Made by a program: the position numbers and the translations under genes. Below the pieces are notes generated by a model. The model had not been told where the DNA came from. It made no database searches and saw only the letters and a list, made by a program, of their open reading frames with translations. Shown in pieces: positions 9,358 to 18,930 of a stretch of DNA of 64,000 bases. Source of the DNA: Cladocopium goreaui (lineage: Eukaryota; Sar; Dinophyceae; Suessiales; Symbiodiniaceae); the NCBI GenBank assembly GCA_947184155.2, contig CAMXCT020001088.1, positions 1 through 64,000 on the forward strand, read 5' to 3'. The first letter of the stretch is position 1. Each line of letters begins with the position of its first letter.

Positions 9358-10657
9358 AATTCAGCGAAAGAGGAAGAGAGTCTTCATGTTTAATCTCGAT
9401 ATCAAAACAGAGACACTTTTGCTGTGACCTGTCGACCTGGCACCAGCGAATGGAGAAATTAACAGCCCCCACTTTTTGTTTGAGCAATCGCATTAAAGAT
9501 GATTGATTTGATTGATCAAGTTGATCCTCCTTACACAATGATGAGGGAATTTCAGCCCATAAAATCTGTGCAGGTGCGTACTGAAAGGAGCCAATCTTGC
9601 CAAATTTGACTTGGAAGTGATTAGAATCATGGGCAGTCTGTGTGCAATGTGGTTCTGATCGCAGCATGTGGACAGTGAAAGCACCCTGTTTAGGCCCAAT
9701 CGGCAGATGTACATCAAATGGAAGAAGAGCTAAGTGAAGGTTAATGACAAGTGACGGCGATCCAAAGATGGCAAGTCTTCTGTAATTCATGAAGTGGTAC
9801 CTCACTTTAAGGTTGGCTAGTTGGACAAGAATCTCATTAAGTACGGTGTTCGGAAAGGCCTTCAAATCCAATACTGACATAGTAATTCCATGTGGAAAAT
9901 GCTTTTGGAATTCTGAATCATCCCATGGAAAGAAATGCTTAACCTGACATTCTGCAAGTCCATGCAACCAAGCGGCATCAACAGTTGGCTGTAAGATCTT
10001 CTCTACAAGTTCGATGTCTGCCAAGCAATCATTGGCAATTTGGACAGTGAGTGAGGTAACATCGATCTTATCTGATATACGATGGCATCCATTGGGTCTT
10101 CTGGAATCAATATAGTTAACTACAGAAAGGCCCTGAAGTTCACTGATTGTCTGGTGTCGTTCAACAACAGTTCTGGGAAAGACATACTCCAGCGTTCTGC
10201 AGGGTCGAGGCCAAGAAACATGGCAGTGTTCGGCATACGGTTCAACCTGGCATGCAATGAGATATTTCTCTTGGTTATTTGCAGAGCAAAAGGTAACCCC
10301 AAGATTTTGCATGAATCCGACATGTTGAACTTTATCGTTGAGGAGATTGTATAGCCATGCAGAAGCTTCAAATTCACTGGTACTACTTGAACAAGTGAAG
10401 ACAAAATGAACAGAAATATCTTTGTTAAGGCATATGTCTATGAATTTCTGAAGGACATAAGCTTTGGAGAGCAATAAGCAGAGGCCTACTCCTGTATCAC
10501 TGTGATCAAAAGCTTCTTCATAAGTGATCACTGTACCTGAATATCTGTTCGAGTCAATATCACTTGGACAGTTCGCCACAAAAAGATGTTCTTTCCCAAG
10601 ACTGGACACCAACTCAATGGCATGTTGTTCAACAGTGTCATGAGGGTTGCAGTTCAT
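9281..10657 (-). CDS. LINE ORF1, 458-residue protein of unknown function
   Basis: Starts at an ATG at 10657 and ends at 9281, overlapping the open frame of ORF2 (17 bases past ORF2's first ATG). No CCHC knuckle, RRM signature or signal peptide is visible. It is moderately acidic, has scattered Cys and His, and reads like a globular protein with alternating hydrophobic segments. In LINEs the first ORF normally encodes an RNA-binding chaperone, so that is the default guess from position; nothing in the sequence proves it. The overlap with ORF2 suggests translational coupling. Confidence 0.65.
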   Translation of the reverse strand: MNCNPHDTVEQHAIELVSSLGKEHLFVANCPSDIDSNRYSGTVITYEEAFDHSDTGVGLCLLLSKAYVLQKFIDICLNKDISVHFVFTCSSSTSEFEASAWLYNLLNDKVQHVGFMQNLGVTFCSANNQEKYLIACQVEPYAEHCHVSWPRPCRTLEYVFPRTVVERHQTISELQGLSVVNYIDSRRPNGCHRISDKIDVTSLTVQIANDCLADIELVEKILQPTVDAAWLHGLAECQVKHFFPWDDSEFQKHFPHGITMSVLDLKAFPNTVLNEILVQLANLKVRYHFMNYRRLAIFGSPSLVINLHLALLPFDVHLPIGPKQGAFTVHMLRSEPHCTQTAHDSNHFQVKFGKIGSFQYAPAQILWAEIPSSLCKEDQLDQSNQSSLMRLLKQKVGAVNFSIRWCQVDRSQQKCLCFDIEIKHEDSLPLSLNCDPGQVVIQHQCPSAEDFRADVSPY

Positions 10658-10659
10658 GT

Positions 10660-10840
10660 GGTCGACTATAACCCAGAGTACCCCTGGGTACAGTGACTAC
10701 ACAAAGGCAGGCAAGAGGGGCAACCTGGGCGGAAAAGACGATAACAAGAACAACAAAGACTACACTGAGTACCCCAGTGAGCCTTATGAATAAATCCAAC
10801 AAGATCACCAGTAAAAGAACTACACTGGGTACCCCAGGAG
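10660..10840 (-). promoter_or_regulatory. LINE leader with repeated TACACTGRGTACCCCAG motif
   Basis: Upstream of ORF1 the plus strand carries ACTACACTGAGTACCCCAG (near 10765) and ACTACACTGGGTACCCCAG (near 10817), nearly identical, and a looser copy GAGTACCCCTGGGTAC near 10674. Repeats in the 5' leader of a LINE often belong to its internal promoter. Function here is inferred only from position. Confidence 0.3.
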
Positions 10841-11020
10841 TCCTTAAACAAGTGGGGTTCAAAACAAGTGTGTTCAACGGTCACAATGCAAGTGGGCAAA
10901 ATAGAGAAGGTAGATCTTAAACAAACAAAACTAAGATAACCCCACCCTCCCAAATTATCCTCACAACAAAAACAGGTTGACGGGCACGTTTGTGCTCTTC
11001 CTACGGCAGTACTACCCTAG

Positions 11021-11257
11021 TTGGGCCTTGCCCCGTTTCGGTGTTGTTTCGCTGTGTCGATTTGTGGCGAAACGCAAATCTGGCTGGGGGATTTGCGGGT
11101 CCCTTTGGTTTTTGGTGTGTCTTGTTCTTGGTTTGAACTGATTTGCCATTCTTACGGCCATACGTGTCCATTTTTGTGTTGTTCTCAGATTTTCACTGCT
11201 TACGCAATTGTAAGGACCGAGCCTAGTGCAATATCGGCCACGCTAGAGAAAAAAAAA
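11021..11257 (+). mobile_element. SINE-like retroposon with 9-A tail
   Basis: About 240 bases beginning near GTTGGGCCTTGCCCCG and ending in a run of nine A at 11249-11257 after GAATATCGGCC-like sequence (ATATCGGCCACGCTAGAG). It shares a perfect 36-base block (11066-11101) with the minus strand at 37273-37308, and its tail GGACCGAGCC...TCGGCCAC with the element ending at 39406. No protein is encoded and no clear tRNA-type promoter boxes were found. A weak CCCTAG/CCCTCAG pair flanks it, not enough to call a target duplication. Confidence 0.5.
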
Positions 11258-11616
11258 CCCTCAGTTTTTGCCGATCGACCCTCATTTCGTGCGAAAGGGT
11301 TGCTCCGGCACAAGTAAAATCGCAGTTTTACCTCAGTTTTTTCCGATCGACCCTCATTTCGTGCGAAAGGGTTGCTCCAGGACAAGTAAAATCGCACTTT
11401 TACCTCAGTTTTTGCCCATCGACCCTCATTTCGTGCGAAAGGGTTGCTCCAGGACAAGTCAAATCGCAGTTTTACCTCAGTTTTTGCCGATCGACCCACC
11501 ATTTCGTGCGAAAGGGTTGCTCCGGGACAAGTCAAATCGCAATTTTACCTCAATTTTTGCCGATCGACCTTCATTTCGTGCGAAAGGGTTGCTCCGGGGC
11601 AAGTCAAATCGCAATT
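11258..11616 (+). repeat. 72-bp tandem repeat, about five copies, running into an assembly gap
   Basis: The unit contains TCAGTTTTTGCCGATCGACC, CATTTCGTGCGAAAGGG and TTGCTCCGGGACAAGT. TCAGTTTTT starts at 11261, 11333, 11405 and 11477 (exactly 72 apart), then at 11550 after a one-base insertion. Copies differ at a few bases. Open frames across it merely echo the period. The array stops only because the sequence becomes N, so its true length is unknown. Confidence 0.9.
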
Positions 11617-11716
11617 NNNNNNNNNNNNNNNNNNNNNNNNNNNNNNNNNNNNNNNNNNNNNNNNNNNNNNNNNNNNNNNNNNNNNNNNNNNNNNNNNNNN
11701 NNNNNNNNNNNNNNNN
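11617..11716. other. Assembly gap of 100 N
   Basis: Exactly 100 N, the conventional size for a gap of unknown length, placed at the edge of a tandem repeat and inside the interrupted minus-strand gene. Confidence 0.99.
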
Positions 11717-11920
11717 CGTGTGTCACCAAGGAATGCCATTTCTTCCATCAACAGAGAGAAGCTCGCATGGAAAACAATAGGTTGCGGCCAGTCTCGCGCT
11801 GGGTCAAAATATTCCACCTCCGCTGGCTGTTGCACTAGGCGGCCACAAAAGGCAAATGCGACAGGCCTGGAGACCAGGACTAGCTCAAGTGACTTTGGGG
11901 CAATTCGACGGTATGCACGG
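11717..11920 (-). pseudogene. Minus-strand helicase-linked family gene, third visible segment
   Basis: The minus strand reads SRAYRR-like NRAYRRIAPKSLELVLV and continues openly to the gap. Removing the insertion 11921-20607 joins it in frame to the segment ending at 20608, giving DSRAYRR followed by IAPKSLELVLV. The joined stretch resembles the plus-strand helicase copy around SRIHRQCNPRFIEVAFSQG (about 12820-12870), so this is a paralogue of that gene in opposite orientation. The rest, including any helicase domain, is beyond the gap or lost. Confidence 0.65.
11905..11920. repeat. Left target-site duplication of the helicase retrocopy
   Basis: TCGACGGTATGCACGG, 16 bases, identical to 20608-20623, flanking the 8.7-kb insertion immediately before its 5' end and directly after its A-rich 3' end. 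Confidence 0.85.
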
Positions 11921-11938
11921 TTCACAACTCAGAGGTAA

Positions 11939-12268
11939 TTTTTTTCCGTCCAACGCCGTATGGCTTCCGCCAGGTCGTTCAATATGTTTCCAAGCATGTT
12001 GCATATGGGATTAATTAATTAATTCACGCGGGGGCCGAAGCTGTAGTGGCCGCAAAAGTAAACTGGTAGAGGACCGAGCCATAGTCCTATTCCCCTGTCA
12101 CGTTCATCAGAGAACAAGAAACGAAGCACAAAGAACCAAAAGCAACAACAACACCAAAAACAAAAACAAAAAACAACACACACACAAAAAGCAAACAACC
12201 ACACAACCAAAAAGCAGTGACGTGACAGTTACCAGTTTATGGGTGAACAAGATCTATTGAGGCAAGAG
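11939..12268 (-). mobile_element. 330-bp truncated copy of the helicase-element 3' end, inserted in reverse
   Basis: On the minus strand it reads from CTCTTGCCTCAATAGATC to GGACGGAAAAAA, matching 20283-20607 over its whole length with scattered changes. It is flanked by a perfect 20-base duplication, 11919-11938 and 12269-12288 (starts GGTTCACAAC, ends AGAGGTAA). So it is an independent insertion, not a terminal inverted repeat of the larger element. It is either a SINE that shares the 3' end of the family or a severely 5'-truncated copy of it. Confidence 0.8.
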
Positions 12269-12907
12269 GGTTCACAACTCAGAGGTAAAAACGGAGCAAG
12301 AGGCAACCCAATACTTAGCCTCGTTGGCAACTGTTACCATCTCGTCAAGGACCAAATTGCTCAACTATCCACCATGGTTCAACATTTCCTTGGCACCTTG
12401 CAATTGCCCATGGCTGTCTACATGTTGGACTACTATTTGCCCATGCTCAGCCCCAACGAAGGCTATAATGAAACAGGGTTAACAATGCAAAGTGCAGGAC
12501 CTATCCGTCAACCATGGCAACCCATTACTTTCGAATTCCTCTTCAAAGGCAGCGAATTTGGACACTGGAAAGTCAAAGGCGGACAAGATGCATTTGCGTT
12601 CCGACATCCCAGCCTTGGCAAAACTGAAGTCTTCAGCCTCCTAGCCAGTGATGCGCACCATCACAAAGTTAGCCCCATCGGCACGGGTGGGCTTGTCGCA
12701 ATGGTAGGCACCGCAGACGCTCCAGCCGATGACGGAGGAGACCTTCAAATCCTTTTTGGGTTGGTCCTAGCCATCACGCCACGCACATCCAAAAGCAAGG
12801 ATGAGCTGCCTGCCTCCCGCATACACAGACAGTGCAACCCCAGATTCATCGAAGTAGCTTTCTCTCAGGGCCAGCCATTGATTTTTTTGCGAAAGAACAG
12901 CTTGTAG
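12269..12907 (+). pseudogene. Helicase-family gene, N-terminal segment (before helicase motif I)
   Basis: Open frame entering from the retrocopy's 5' end (GSQLRGKNGARGN) through SRIHRQCNPRFIEVAFSQG. It resembles the minus-strand paralogue segment at 20608-21104 in the order of hydrophobic and polar blocks (for example MAVYMLDYYLPML against LRILIFLLDMVLPQL). An ATG at 12239 lies in the inserted short element, so it is not the native start; the true N-terminus was lost by 5' truncation. Near 12885, in a seven-T run, the frame shifts by one base: RKNSL then stop here, AKEQLVALQDW in the next frame. Confidence 0.6.
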
Positions 12908-13515
12908 CCCTTCAAGACTGGTATGTTGCCTCCGGCCAGCGCTTGGACCCCATTGACGCGACCGTTCAGGGGCAGAAAGGCCCGGTCCCAGGGACCTTCT
13001 TCCTACACACAATGTGGATGTTCGGATGTACCAAGCCTACCAGAGAGGTTACCGCTGTCGCGCAAACCCCCCCGTGCAGATACCACCTGGGATTAGGCAT
13101 CTATAATGTCCAAACGGCAGTTGAAGGAATGGATGGCAACAAAAGATCACATTTCTTGCATTTGTGCGGCCAGTTGCTACGCCTAGTGCTAATTCCATGT
13201 CACGTAGAGGGTGAGCTTCACCCCTGGACCCGCTCCACTGCACTATCCTTTGCCGCTGAGCTCGACGGACATGTCTTGGGCACACTCTGCGCAGTGACAA
13301 TGGCGTTGCTCACCAATCGGTTAGACCTGTGTATCCAAGGGCTTTTCGGAGCAGGCAAGTCGAAATCGATGGCAATCCTCATCCTGGCCTTGATTGAAAT
13401 CGATGCTACTGACAGCCTCAAAATGTTATTCATCTGTAAAGAGAACTCCGGTACCAGATCCTTTGCTGACCTCCTCCTATGGCTCGACCCCCCGTCGGGG
13501 GTGTTTGGGCGCATA
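12832..13515 (+). pseudogene. SF1 helicase segment with Walker A (motif I)
   Basis: This frame carries QGLFGAGKSKSMAILI at 13339-13386, a P-loop (GxGKS) of the UPF1-like superfamily 1 helicases, followed by FICKENSGTRSFADLLLWL, which corresponds to the motif Ia region. The P-loop binds ATP phosphate. Coding sense stops at FGRI, where the introner-like repeat begins at 13516; the next family-like codons, GRLVGDQERN, begin at 15077-15080 beyond the insertions. The first part overlaps the previous segment because of the one-base shift at about 12885. Confidence 0.72.
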
Positions 13516-14115
13516 CAAGGGAGGCCCCCACCGTGTCTCCAAAAAGTCTGCTGATTTCAGGTGCTAAAAACGAACCCTCTGGACATGGCGAGGTGCTGCT
13601 CCTAAAGTGACAGAAAGATCAGCAAATGTGGAAACACTTTCCCTGTACATTGCCAAATTTTGAAGGGTGCAAGGGTGCAAAGGTGCAACTTTTTCAGTGT
13701 AGGAAACAGAACCTGTATAGTTTCTTATTCACACTTCCGAAAGTTGCACCTTTGCACCCTGGTTTTTCTCTATCTATTTTTTAGACGCAAAATAACAGAA
13801 AAGTTATTCCATCCGAAGTGGTTAGACTGGAACCTTATCCGCCACAATTTCTCAAATTTGGGCACGTTCCCCCGCACCCCCTCCAAACAATGATTGAGAA
13901 AAATCAGATAATGATTCTTTGCAGCATCTGCACTTTGATCTTTGTTTCGGGGGGGAAGGGGGGATGCCGGGCCTGTCACATGCACTTGTGCCAGCTCAGG
14001 AGTCCAAGAGGTGGTCGTTTGGACGGCTTTTACTTCTGCCTGTCATTCAGAAGGGTCTATTTTTGGGCCCGAAAAAGTCAAGAAAAATTAGACACGCAAA
14101 TACGGGCCTCCCCAG
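13516..14115 (+). mobile_element. Introner-like repeat, copy 1 (600 bp)
   Basis: Begins CAAGGGAGGCCC and ends GGGCCTCCCCAG, inverted ends of 12 bases with two mismatches. About 97 per cent identical by eye to 14473-15074; it has an extra GGGTGCAA and lacks a 10-base stretch. Inside is a perfect 19-bp inverted repeat (13672-13690 and 13742-13760, AGGGTGCAAAGGTGCAACT). TA lies immediately left of copy 1 and right of copy 2. The 3' end CCTCCCCAG is a good acceptor-like sequence; the 5' end is not a GT donor. Confidence 0.75.
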
Positions 14116-14472
14116 TTCAAGATTCCTGCCACGGATGCTGTTTCTGTTAAAGTAGCTTCAAGCTTGACATTTTGCGCACATAGCAGCTTGCAAAGCTTCA
14201 GCACATCTGACAAAATGAAGGGACCAAAAACAGGCCTGCCAGGAGGGACCACTTTCGATCCTAAGAGGGTCCACTTTTGGGTCCCTTCTGAAATATATTT
14301 GCTTTGCGCAAGGGTCCAAAACTGGGCCCTCAGCATTCTGAATCTGGTGCCTCCCTGGGGGCTTGTTTGACGCCCCATTCAAATGCTTTCTTGAGGCGCG
14401 TTGTTGGAATCAGGCCACAAACATCAGCGTCACACATCATAGCAACTACGAGTTGGCAACCAGGGCCTCGAA
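14116..14472 (+). other. Spacer between introner-like copies, with a 145-bp inverted-repeat element
   Basis: 357 bases with no match to the flanking copies. It contains imperfect inverted repeats at 14226-14251 and 14345-14370 (AACAGGCCTGCCAGGAGGGA against its complement) enclosing about 95 bases, again GC-rich ends like the larger repeat. Short frames such as FKIPATDAVSVK and FKCFLEARCWNQ are open but I cannot tell whether any is exon. Confidence 0.4.
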
Positions 14473-15074
14473 CAAGGGAGGCCCCCACCGTGTCTCCAAA
14501 AAGTCTGCTGATTTCAGGTGCTAAAAACGAACCCTCTGGACATGGCGAGGGGCTGCTCCTAAAGTGACAGAAAGATCAGCAAATGTGGAAACACTTTCCC
14601 TGTACATTGCCAAATTTTGAAGGGTGCAAAGGTGCAACTTTTTCAGTGTAGGAAACAGAACCTGTATAGTTTCTCATTCACACTTCCGAAAGTTGCACCT
14701 TTGCACCCTTGTTTTTCTCTATCTATTTTTTAGACGCAAAATAACAGAAATTGACCGCGCTGTTATTCCATCCGAAGTGGTTAGACTGGAACCTTATCCG
14801 CCACAATTTCTCAAATTTGGGCACGTTCCCCCGCACCCCCTCCAAACAATGATTGAGAAAAATAAGATAATGATTCTTTGCAGCATCTGCACTTTGATCT
14901 TTGTTTCGGGGGGGAAGGGGGGATGCCGGGCCTGTCACATGCACTTGTGCCAGCTCAGGAGTCCAAGAGGTGGTCGTTTGGACGGCTTTTACTTCTGCCT
15001 GTCATTCAGAAGGGTCTATTTTTGGGCCCGAAAAAGTCAAGAAAAATTAGACACGCAAATACGGGCCTCCCCAG
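14473..15074 (+). mobile_element. Introner-like repeat, copy 2 (602 bp)
   Basis: Same orientation and ends as copy 1. The stem-loop recurs at 14621-14639 and 14691-14709. The open frame that runs through its second half into the helicase (from 14624) is fortuitous at its N-terminal end; family-like helicase sequence resumes only after the repeat. Confidence 0.75.
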
Positions 15075-17974
15075 TAGGTAGGTTAGTGGGAGACCAAGAA
15101 CGTAACAAAAGTAGTTACTCCCACACGAAATTCGACATACACCCGAGAGAAAGAAGGCAAATGCTGAATAAGTGTCAGTTAATTTTAGCCACCGGAGGGA
15201 CGGTAGCCCAGGATCTTACCATGCAATGGTCCACAATGGGTGGCTTTATGCAAGAGCTCTCCCTCCTGGTCATTGATGAAGGCCAGCAATATGGTACTGA
15301 CCGAGAAATTGCAGTCATCAGCCTGCTGCGACAGCAACCCCTGGTCTTGTGGACAGGAGACTCTGAGCAGACACCCGGCGGCATTGATCGTGCAGCCCGT
15401 AACGCGAAACGATCACGACAGCTCCTGTTGGCCAAGAAGCATGGGCTGCGAAGCGACCGCAATTATTATATGCCAGCTAACCTTGCAGATGCAATGATCC
15501 GACTGCTGGACGGTTCGGCCAATGAAGGTTTAGCGGCTCTTAGTCAAATCCTCAAACGAGGCCAGCCCACTTTAGGTCAGCTATGGACAAGCCATCTCTC
15601 GCCGCAAGATGCGGAAGACCTCAGGGCAGCCAGCACTGTTCTTCCAGGCCTGAGAGCCCAATTTGAAGCCGCCCAGCCGAATATGCAACGGCACTCCCGA
15701 TTTGTGGACGCAGAACTGCTGGCAGGTACAACTATTAACTTTCCACGGTCCCTTGTGCGCCTCGCCTGGATCCTGCAGCATGCCGCTACCCTCCTACCCA
15801 TGGCTGGAGACATACAAGCAGTTTTAAATTCCCAGACCGCCGGAGTTAGTGACATCCATGCTTGGGGGTTAATGCTTCCCTCCAGCTCTAGGGTTAGTCC
15901 TGTGACATACCATGCCGTGGTTGCAGTTAGATACCCTGATCTCTGCAGGCAGATCAATGGCCTATGGGAACTGGGAAGTTTTGCCTCGGGAGGACTCCCC
16001 GACAAGCCACCAGGGTTCCAATTAGTGCTCTGGGATACTAATGCTAGGATTAACGGGCTGGTAGCGACAGACCTGGAGACTCTTGTGTCAGAGGTACTCA
16101 CCCCTTTCCCCCACAATGCCGGGTTTGCCGATGGGCTTTTCGTAATGACCACTGCAACCGACCACAAGAACAATTTGAACCGTTCGGTGCTGAAGAAAGA
16201 TTACACCCGCACCCTACGCGTAGAAACAATAGCCAATTCGGCAGGAGGAACAGCACAGGTATCAATCGTAGCTCAGCCGAGTATTGGATTTTTAAACACC
16301 AAATACTACTCCAATGGCTCCCCTACCGAAGATACCGAAGACTGCCTTGGCAGAATCACTGTCGGACTCACCCGGTCCAAATCGTTAACGCTGCTTGTCT
16401 CCCCGCTAGACATGATGGGGCTCATGGGCATGGCGCAGGTGATTGCGACAATTGCATATGGCATCCGGGGCCTCCGGAGAGGAGAAACGACATGGGGGTG
16501 GCCTGACTTTGATCCTGACCCAGCTCAAGAGAATCTTGCACAGTTAAGCCGGTGGTCACTGAATTCAGCACCAACTTGGGAGTTCCCTCCCCTTGCAATC
16601 GCCAACCAATACCACGATCAGCAAGCCGACGAAGTGAAGCGGGCGAGATACCATCTAATATTGGTGCGCGGGTCAGACCTTCGCTGGCTAAACAGGGAGC
16701 GCCTCCAAGAAGTCAAAACAGGCTTAGCAACTCAACATAAGTGGCTCCCCGAGCAGACTCTCCCTTTCTCTGAAGTCGTCCTATATGCCTACGCGGCTGA
16801 TCGCACACCCTTTCCCACCTACGTGTGCCTGCTCTCAGGACTGTACAAAGCCCGCACCGGGCAAGTAGTAGCGCAGACTGGCCCAGAACAGGAGATCCTG
16901 TCCCTGCCTGGTATATACTTCTTTGATGGATGGCGATTACACCCTACGTTGCCGATCCCAGACCACTTGCCACGCGCGAAAGAGGCGCCAGTCCAAGGTA
17001 CCGCTCTAACTGCACCTGCACCTGGTACGGAACCGAAACGGTCGCCTGAAGAAGAAGCGAGAGACATCCTGGCAACAGCTGCCAAGAATCAGCCCGAAGA
17101 TGGGCCAAACACAAGAAGAGCAGCTGTCCGCGCATGCAAGTACTTAAGAGCTATGGTCAACCAATATGAGACCACCATCCAAGCCGTGCATATAGCCGCC
17201 CGCACCCATACGCAAAAAAGCAAGGGCACGGTAGGGCCAGCAGTTGACTATCGCTCGCAAGGAGAAGCCCTCCCAGTCATCTCCGCAGACCTGACCTCTG
17301 AATTACTGCATTGCTTGTCCACGCTCCCAGACCCATGGCCCCTGGCCAAGATCACCATAGACATGGAGAAGCCGAGCCAGTGGGTCTCAAAGTTGTGCAG
17401 ACTCTACTTCGCTGATGAGTATGCCAAGCGAACGGTTGGACTGCCCTCACGTAGGCATGTCCCGGACATTGCGGGTGCACTTCGAACAGTCCAGACCATC
17501 CTCCCCAAACTCGAAGTCAAAATGATTGAATTTTTAGCTGAATGGATGGTCACTCTTTTAATGCCAGCATCGCACGTATTGGAAGTGAGGGCACCTCACC
17601 TTTCCTTTATGATGCTCAAGGAATACTGGTTTAGAGAGCTGTACCTAGGCCTGAAAGTCACAGCATCCTTCGACCGCTCCGAATCATACACCAGAGTGAT
17701 CGATGGTCAGGTAAGATGCATCACGCCTGAAGTTAAGCCGCAGAATTTGCAGGTCATTTGGAATGTGCAGTTTATCACAGTTTTCGTGCCGGCATGGATG
17801 ATCCCACCCGTATACCATAGCCTGCGCAGAGAAAGCATCAAAACCGCCAGCTCTGCAAGTCCCATAGGTGTCCAGTCGGTCCGCCCCACTTGGTTTGAAG
17901 ACACAACACCCAAGGATAACGCATCTCTAATCAAGACCCTCAAAAAGAACAGCTCCAGCCACTACACGGGCTAA
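15075..17974 (+). pseudogene. SF1 (UPF1-like) helicase core, motifs II to VI
   Basis: Open to 17974. After GRLVGDQERNKSS come LILATGGTVAQDL, LLVIDEGQQYG (Walker B, DEGQ at 15275-15286), LVLWTGDSEQTPGG (motif III, 15341-15382) and GRITVGLTRSKSLTLLVS (motif VI arginine region, near 16349-16402). These belong to UPF1/SMUBP2-like superfamily 1B helicases, which unwind RNA or DNA 5' to 3' using ATP. The 600 residues that follow are not recognised. At about 17940 (AAAAA in CTCAAAAAGAAC) the frame shifts: stop at 17972 here, while QLQPLHGLKLVIKEEVLP continues in the next frame. With the introner-like block and two shifts, this copy is either a pseudogene or needs splicing and sequence correction. 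Confidence 0.75.
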
Positions 17975-18930
17975 AGTTAGTTATCAAAGAAGAGGTGCTG
18001 CCGACGAATGACCAACCAGAATTCCCATCGCTCGAACTGTTGGCTGCCAGAGGCCTTTTAGCACCTGACACGTGGAAGTGCAAACGTGCGCAAGTTAGCC
18101 TCAAAGCAACCATTGATGTCCCTATGTTGGGCACAATCATAGAGCAAAATGGTGATGGACTCCTGGAAGACTCCCACATGCCCGTGGGATGGCCACTCCA
18201 CATTGATGGTGCCGTCAGACAATGTTGTATTCACCGAGCTGCTAGCCTGCAAGAATTAGACGATATGCTCAAAGAATATGACATGAAAACGGATTCAGTT
18301 GAAATCAACCATGACGCGTCTCAATGGTCCCATCATGCAGTGTGGAACCGACGGTATATGGAACCGAAACCAGGATATACACTGGAACAGCTATGGGCTG
18401 ACTCCGAGCCTGCCATAAGCAAAAAAACGACCACGTCATATGAAGTCCAAATAAATGACGTCTTGCGTGCAGTAGCGACCATTCAGCATCTCTCATCCCC
18501 CATGCCACCCGATAGCCCCTTCCTAAGAGCGTCAGGGACAACAGCTGCTCTCAAAGCCCCACCACAAACTGACACCCCAGCGCAAAGAGCCCTGGAGGAA
18601 TGGGAACGCACTTTGCGTGAAAACAAGGCAGTGGCAATCCTCGCAGAGGTACAAGCCGGCCGACCAACTATAATCCACAAAGATGGTGGCGAAATGCTCA
18701 TTGCCATTGTCCTTGACAGGCCACTAGCGGAAGCGAAAGAACTAGTTGACGACCCTGCAGCATTCACTCGCGAAATGACGCGGATCCTGCGCGAAAAACA
18801 AACCCACCCACTCATCGCCCAAATGATGAAACCAGCGGAGAGCAGTGATCCACCCCCCGCCAATACCGCAGCCAGTAGCGCCAGTAGCAGTGGAGAACCT
18901 CGCACCACCTCACACGTGCAGTTCCAGTAA
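17941..18930 (+). pseudogene. C-terminal segment of the helicase-family gene
   Basis: Frame +1 relative to the core, open from before 17941 to a TAA at 18928-18930. No true start is needed: a GTG at 17995 is simply the first start-like codon, and coding sense (QKEQLQPLHGLKLVIKEEV) is continuous from upstream. It contains a mixed alpha-helical region and a Ser/Ala/Thr-rich tail. No known domain recognised. It is the natural C-terminus of the preceding helicase. Confidence 0.55.

Larger units (their letters stand above)
1..10990 (-). mobile_element. LINE-type non-LTR retrotransposon with DNMT and peptidase domains, 3' end cut by window edge
   Basis: Four successive minus-strand coding blocks read from about 10657 down to 1 and end in an APE-type endonuclease and a reverse transcriptase, the standard order of a non-LTR element. 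ORF1 and ORF2 overlap, ORF2 and ORF3 overlap, and the endonuclease-RT block follows after about 150 bases. The 5' limit is not sharp: ORF1 starts at 10657 and about 300 bases of leader with repeated GTACCCC motifs precede it; a different SINE-like element begins near 11021. The 3' end and any poly(A) lie outside the window. Elements of this kind, LINEs carrying cytosine methyltransferases, have been reported from Symbiodinium (de Mendoza and colleagues, 2018, from memory). Confidence 0.88.
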
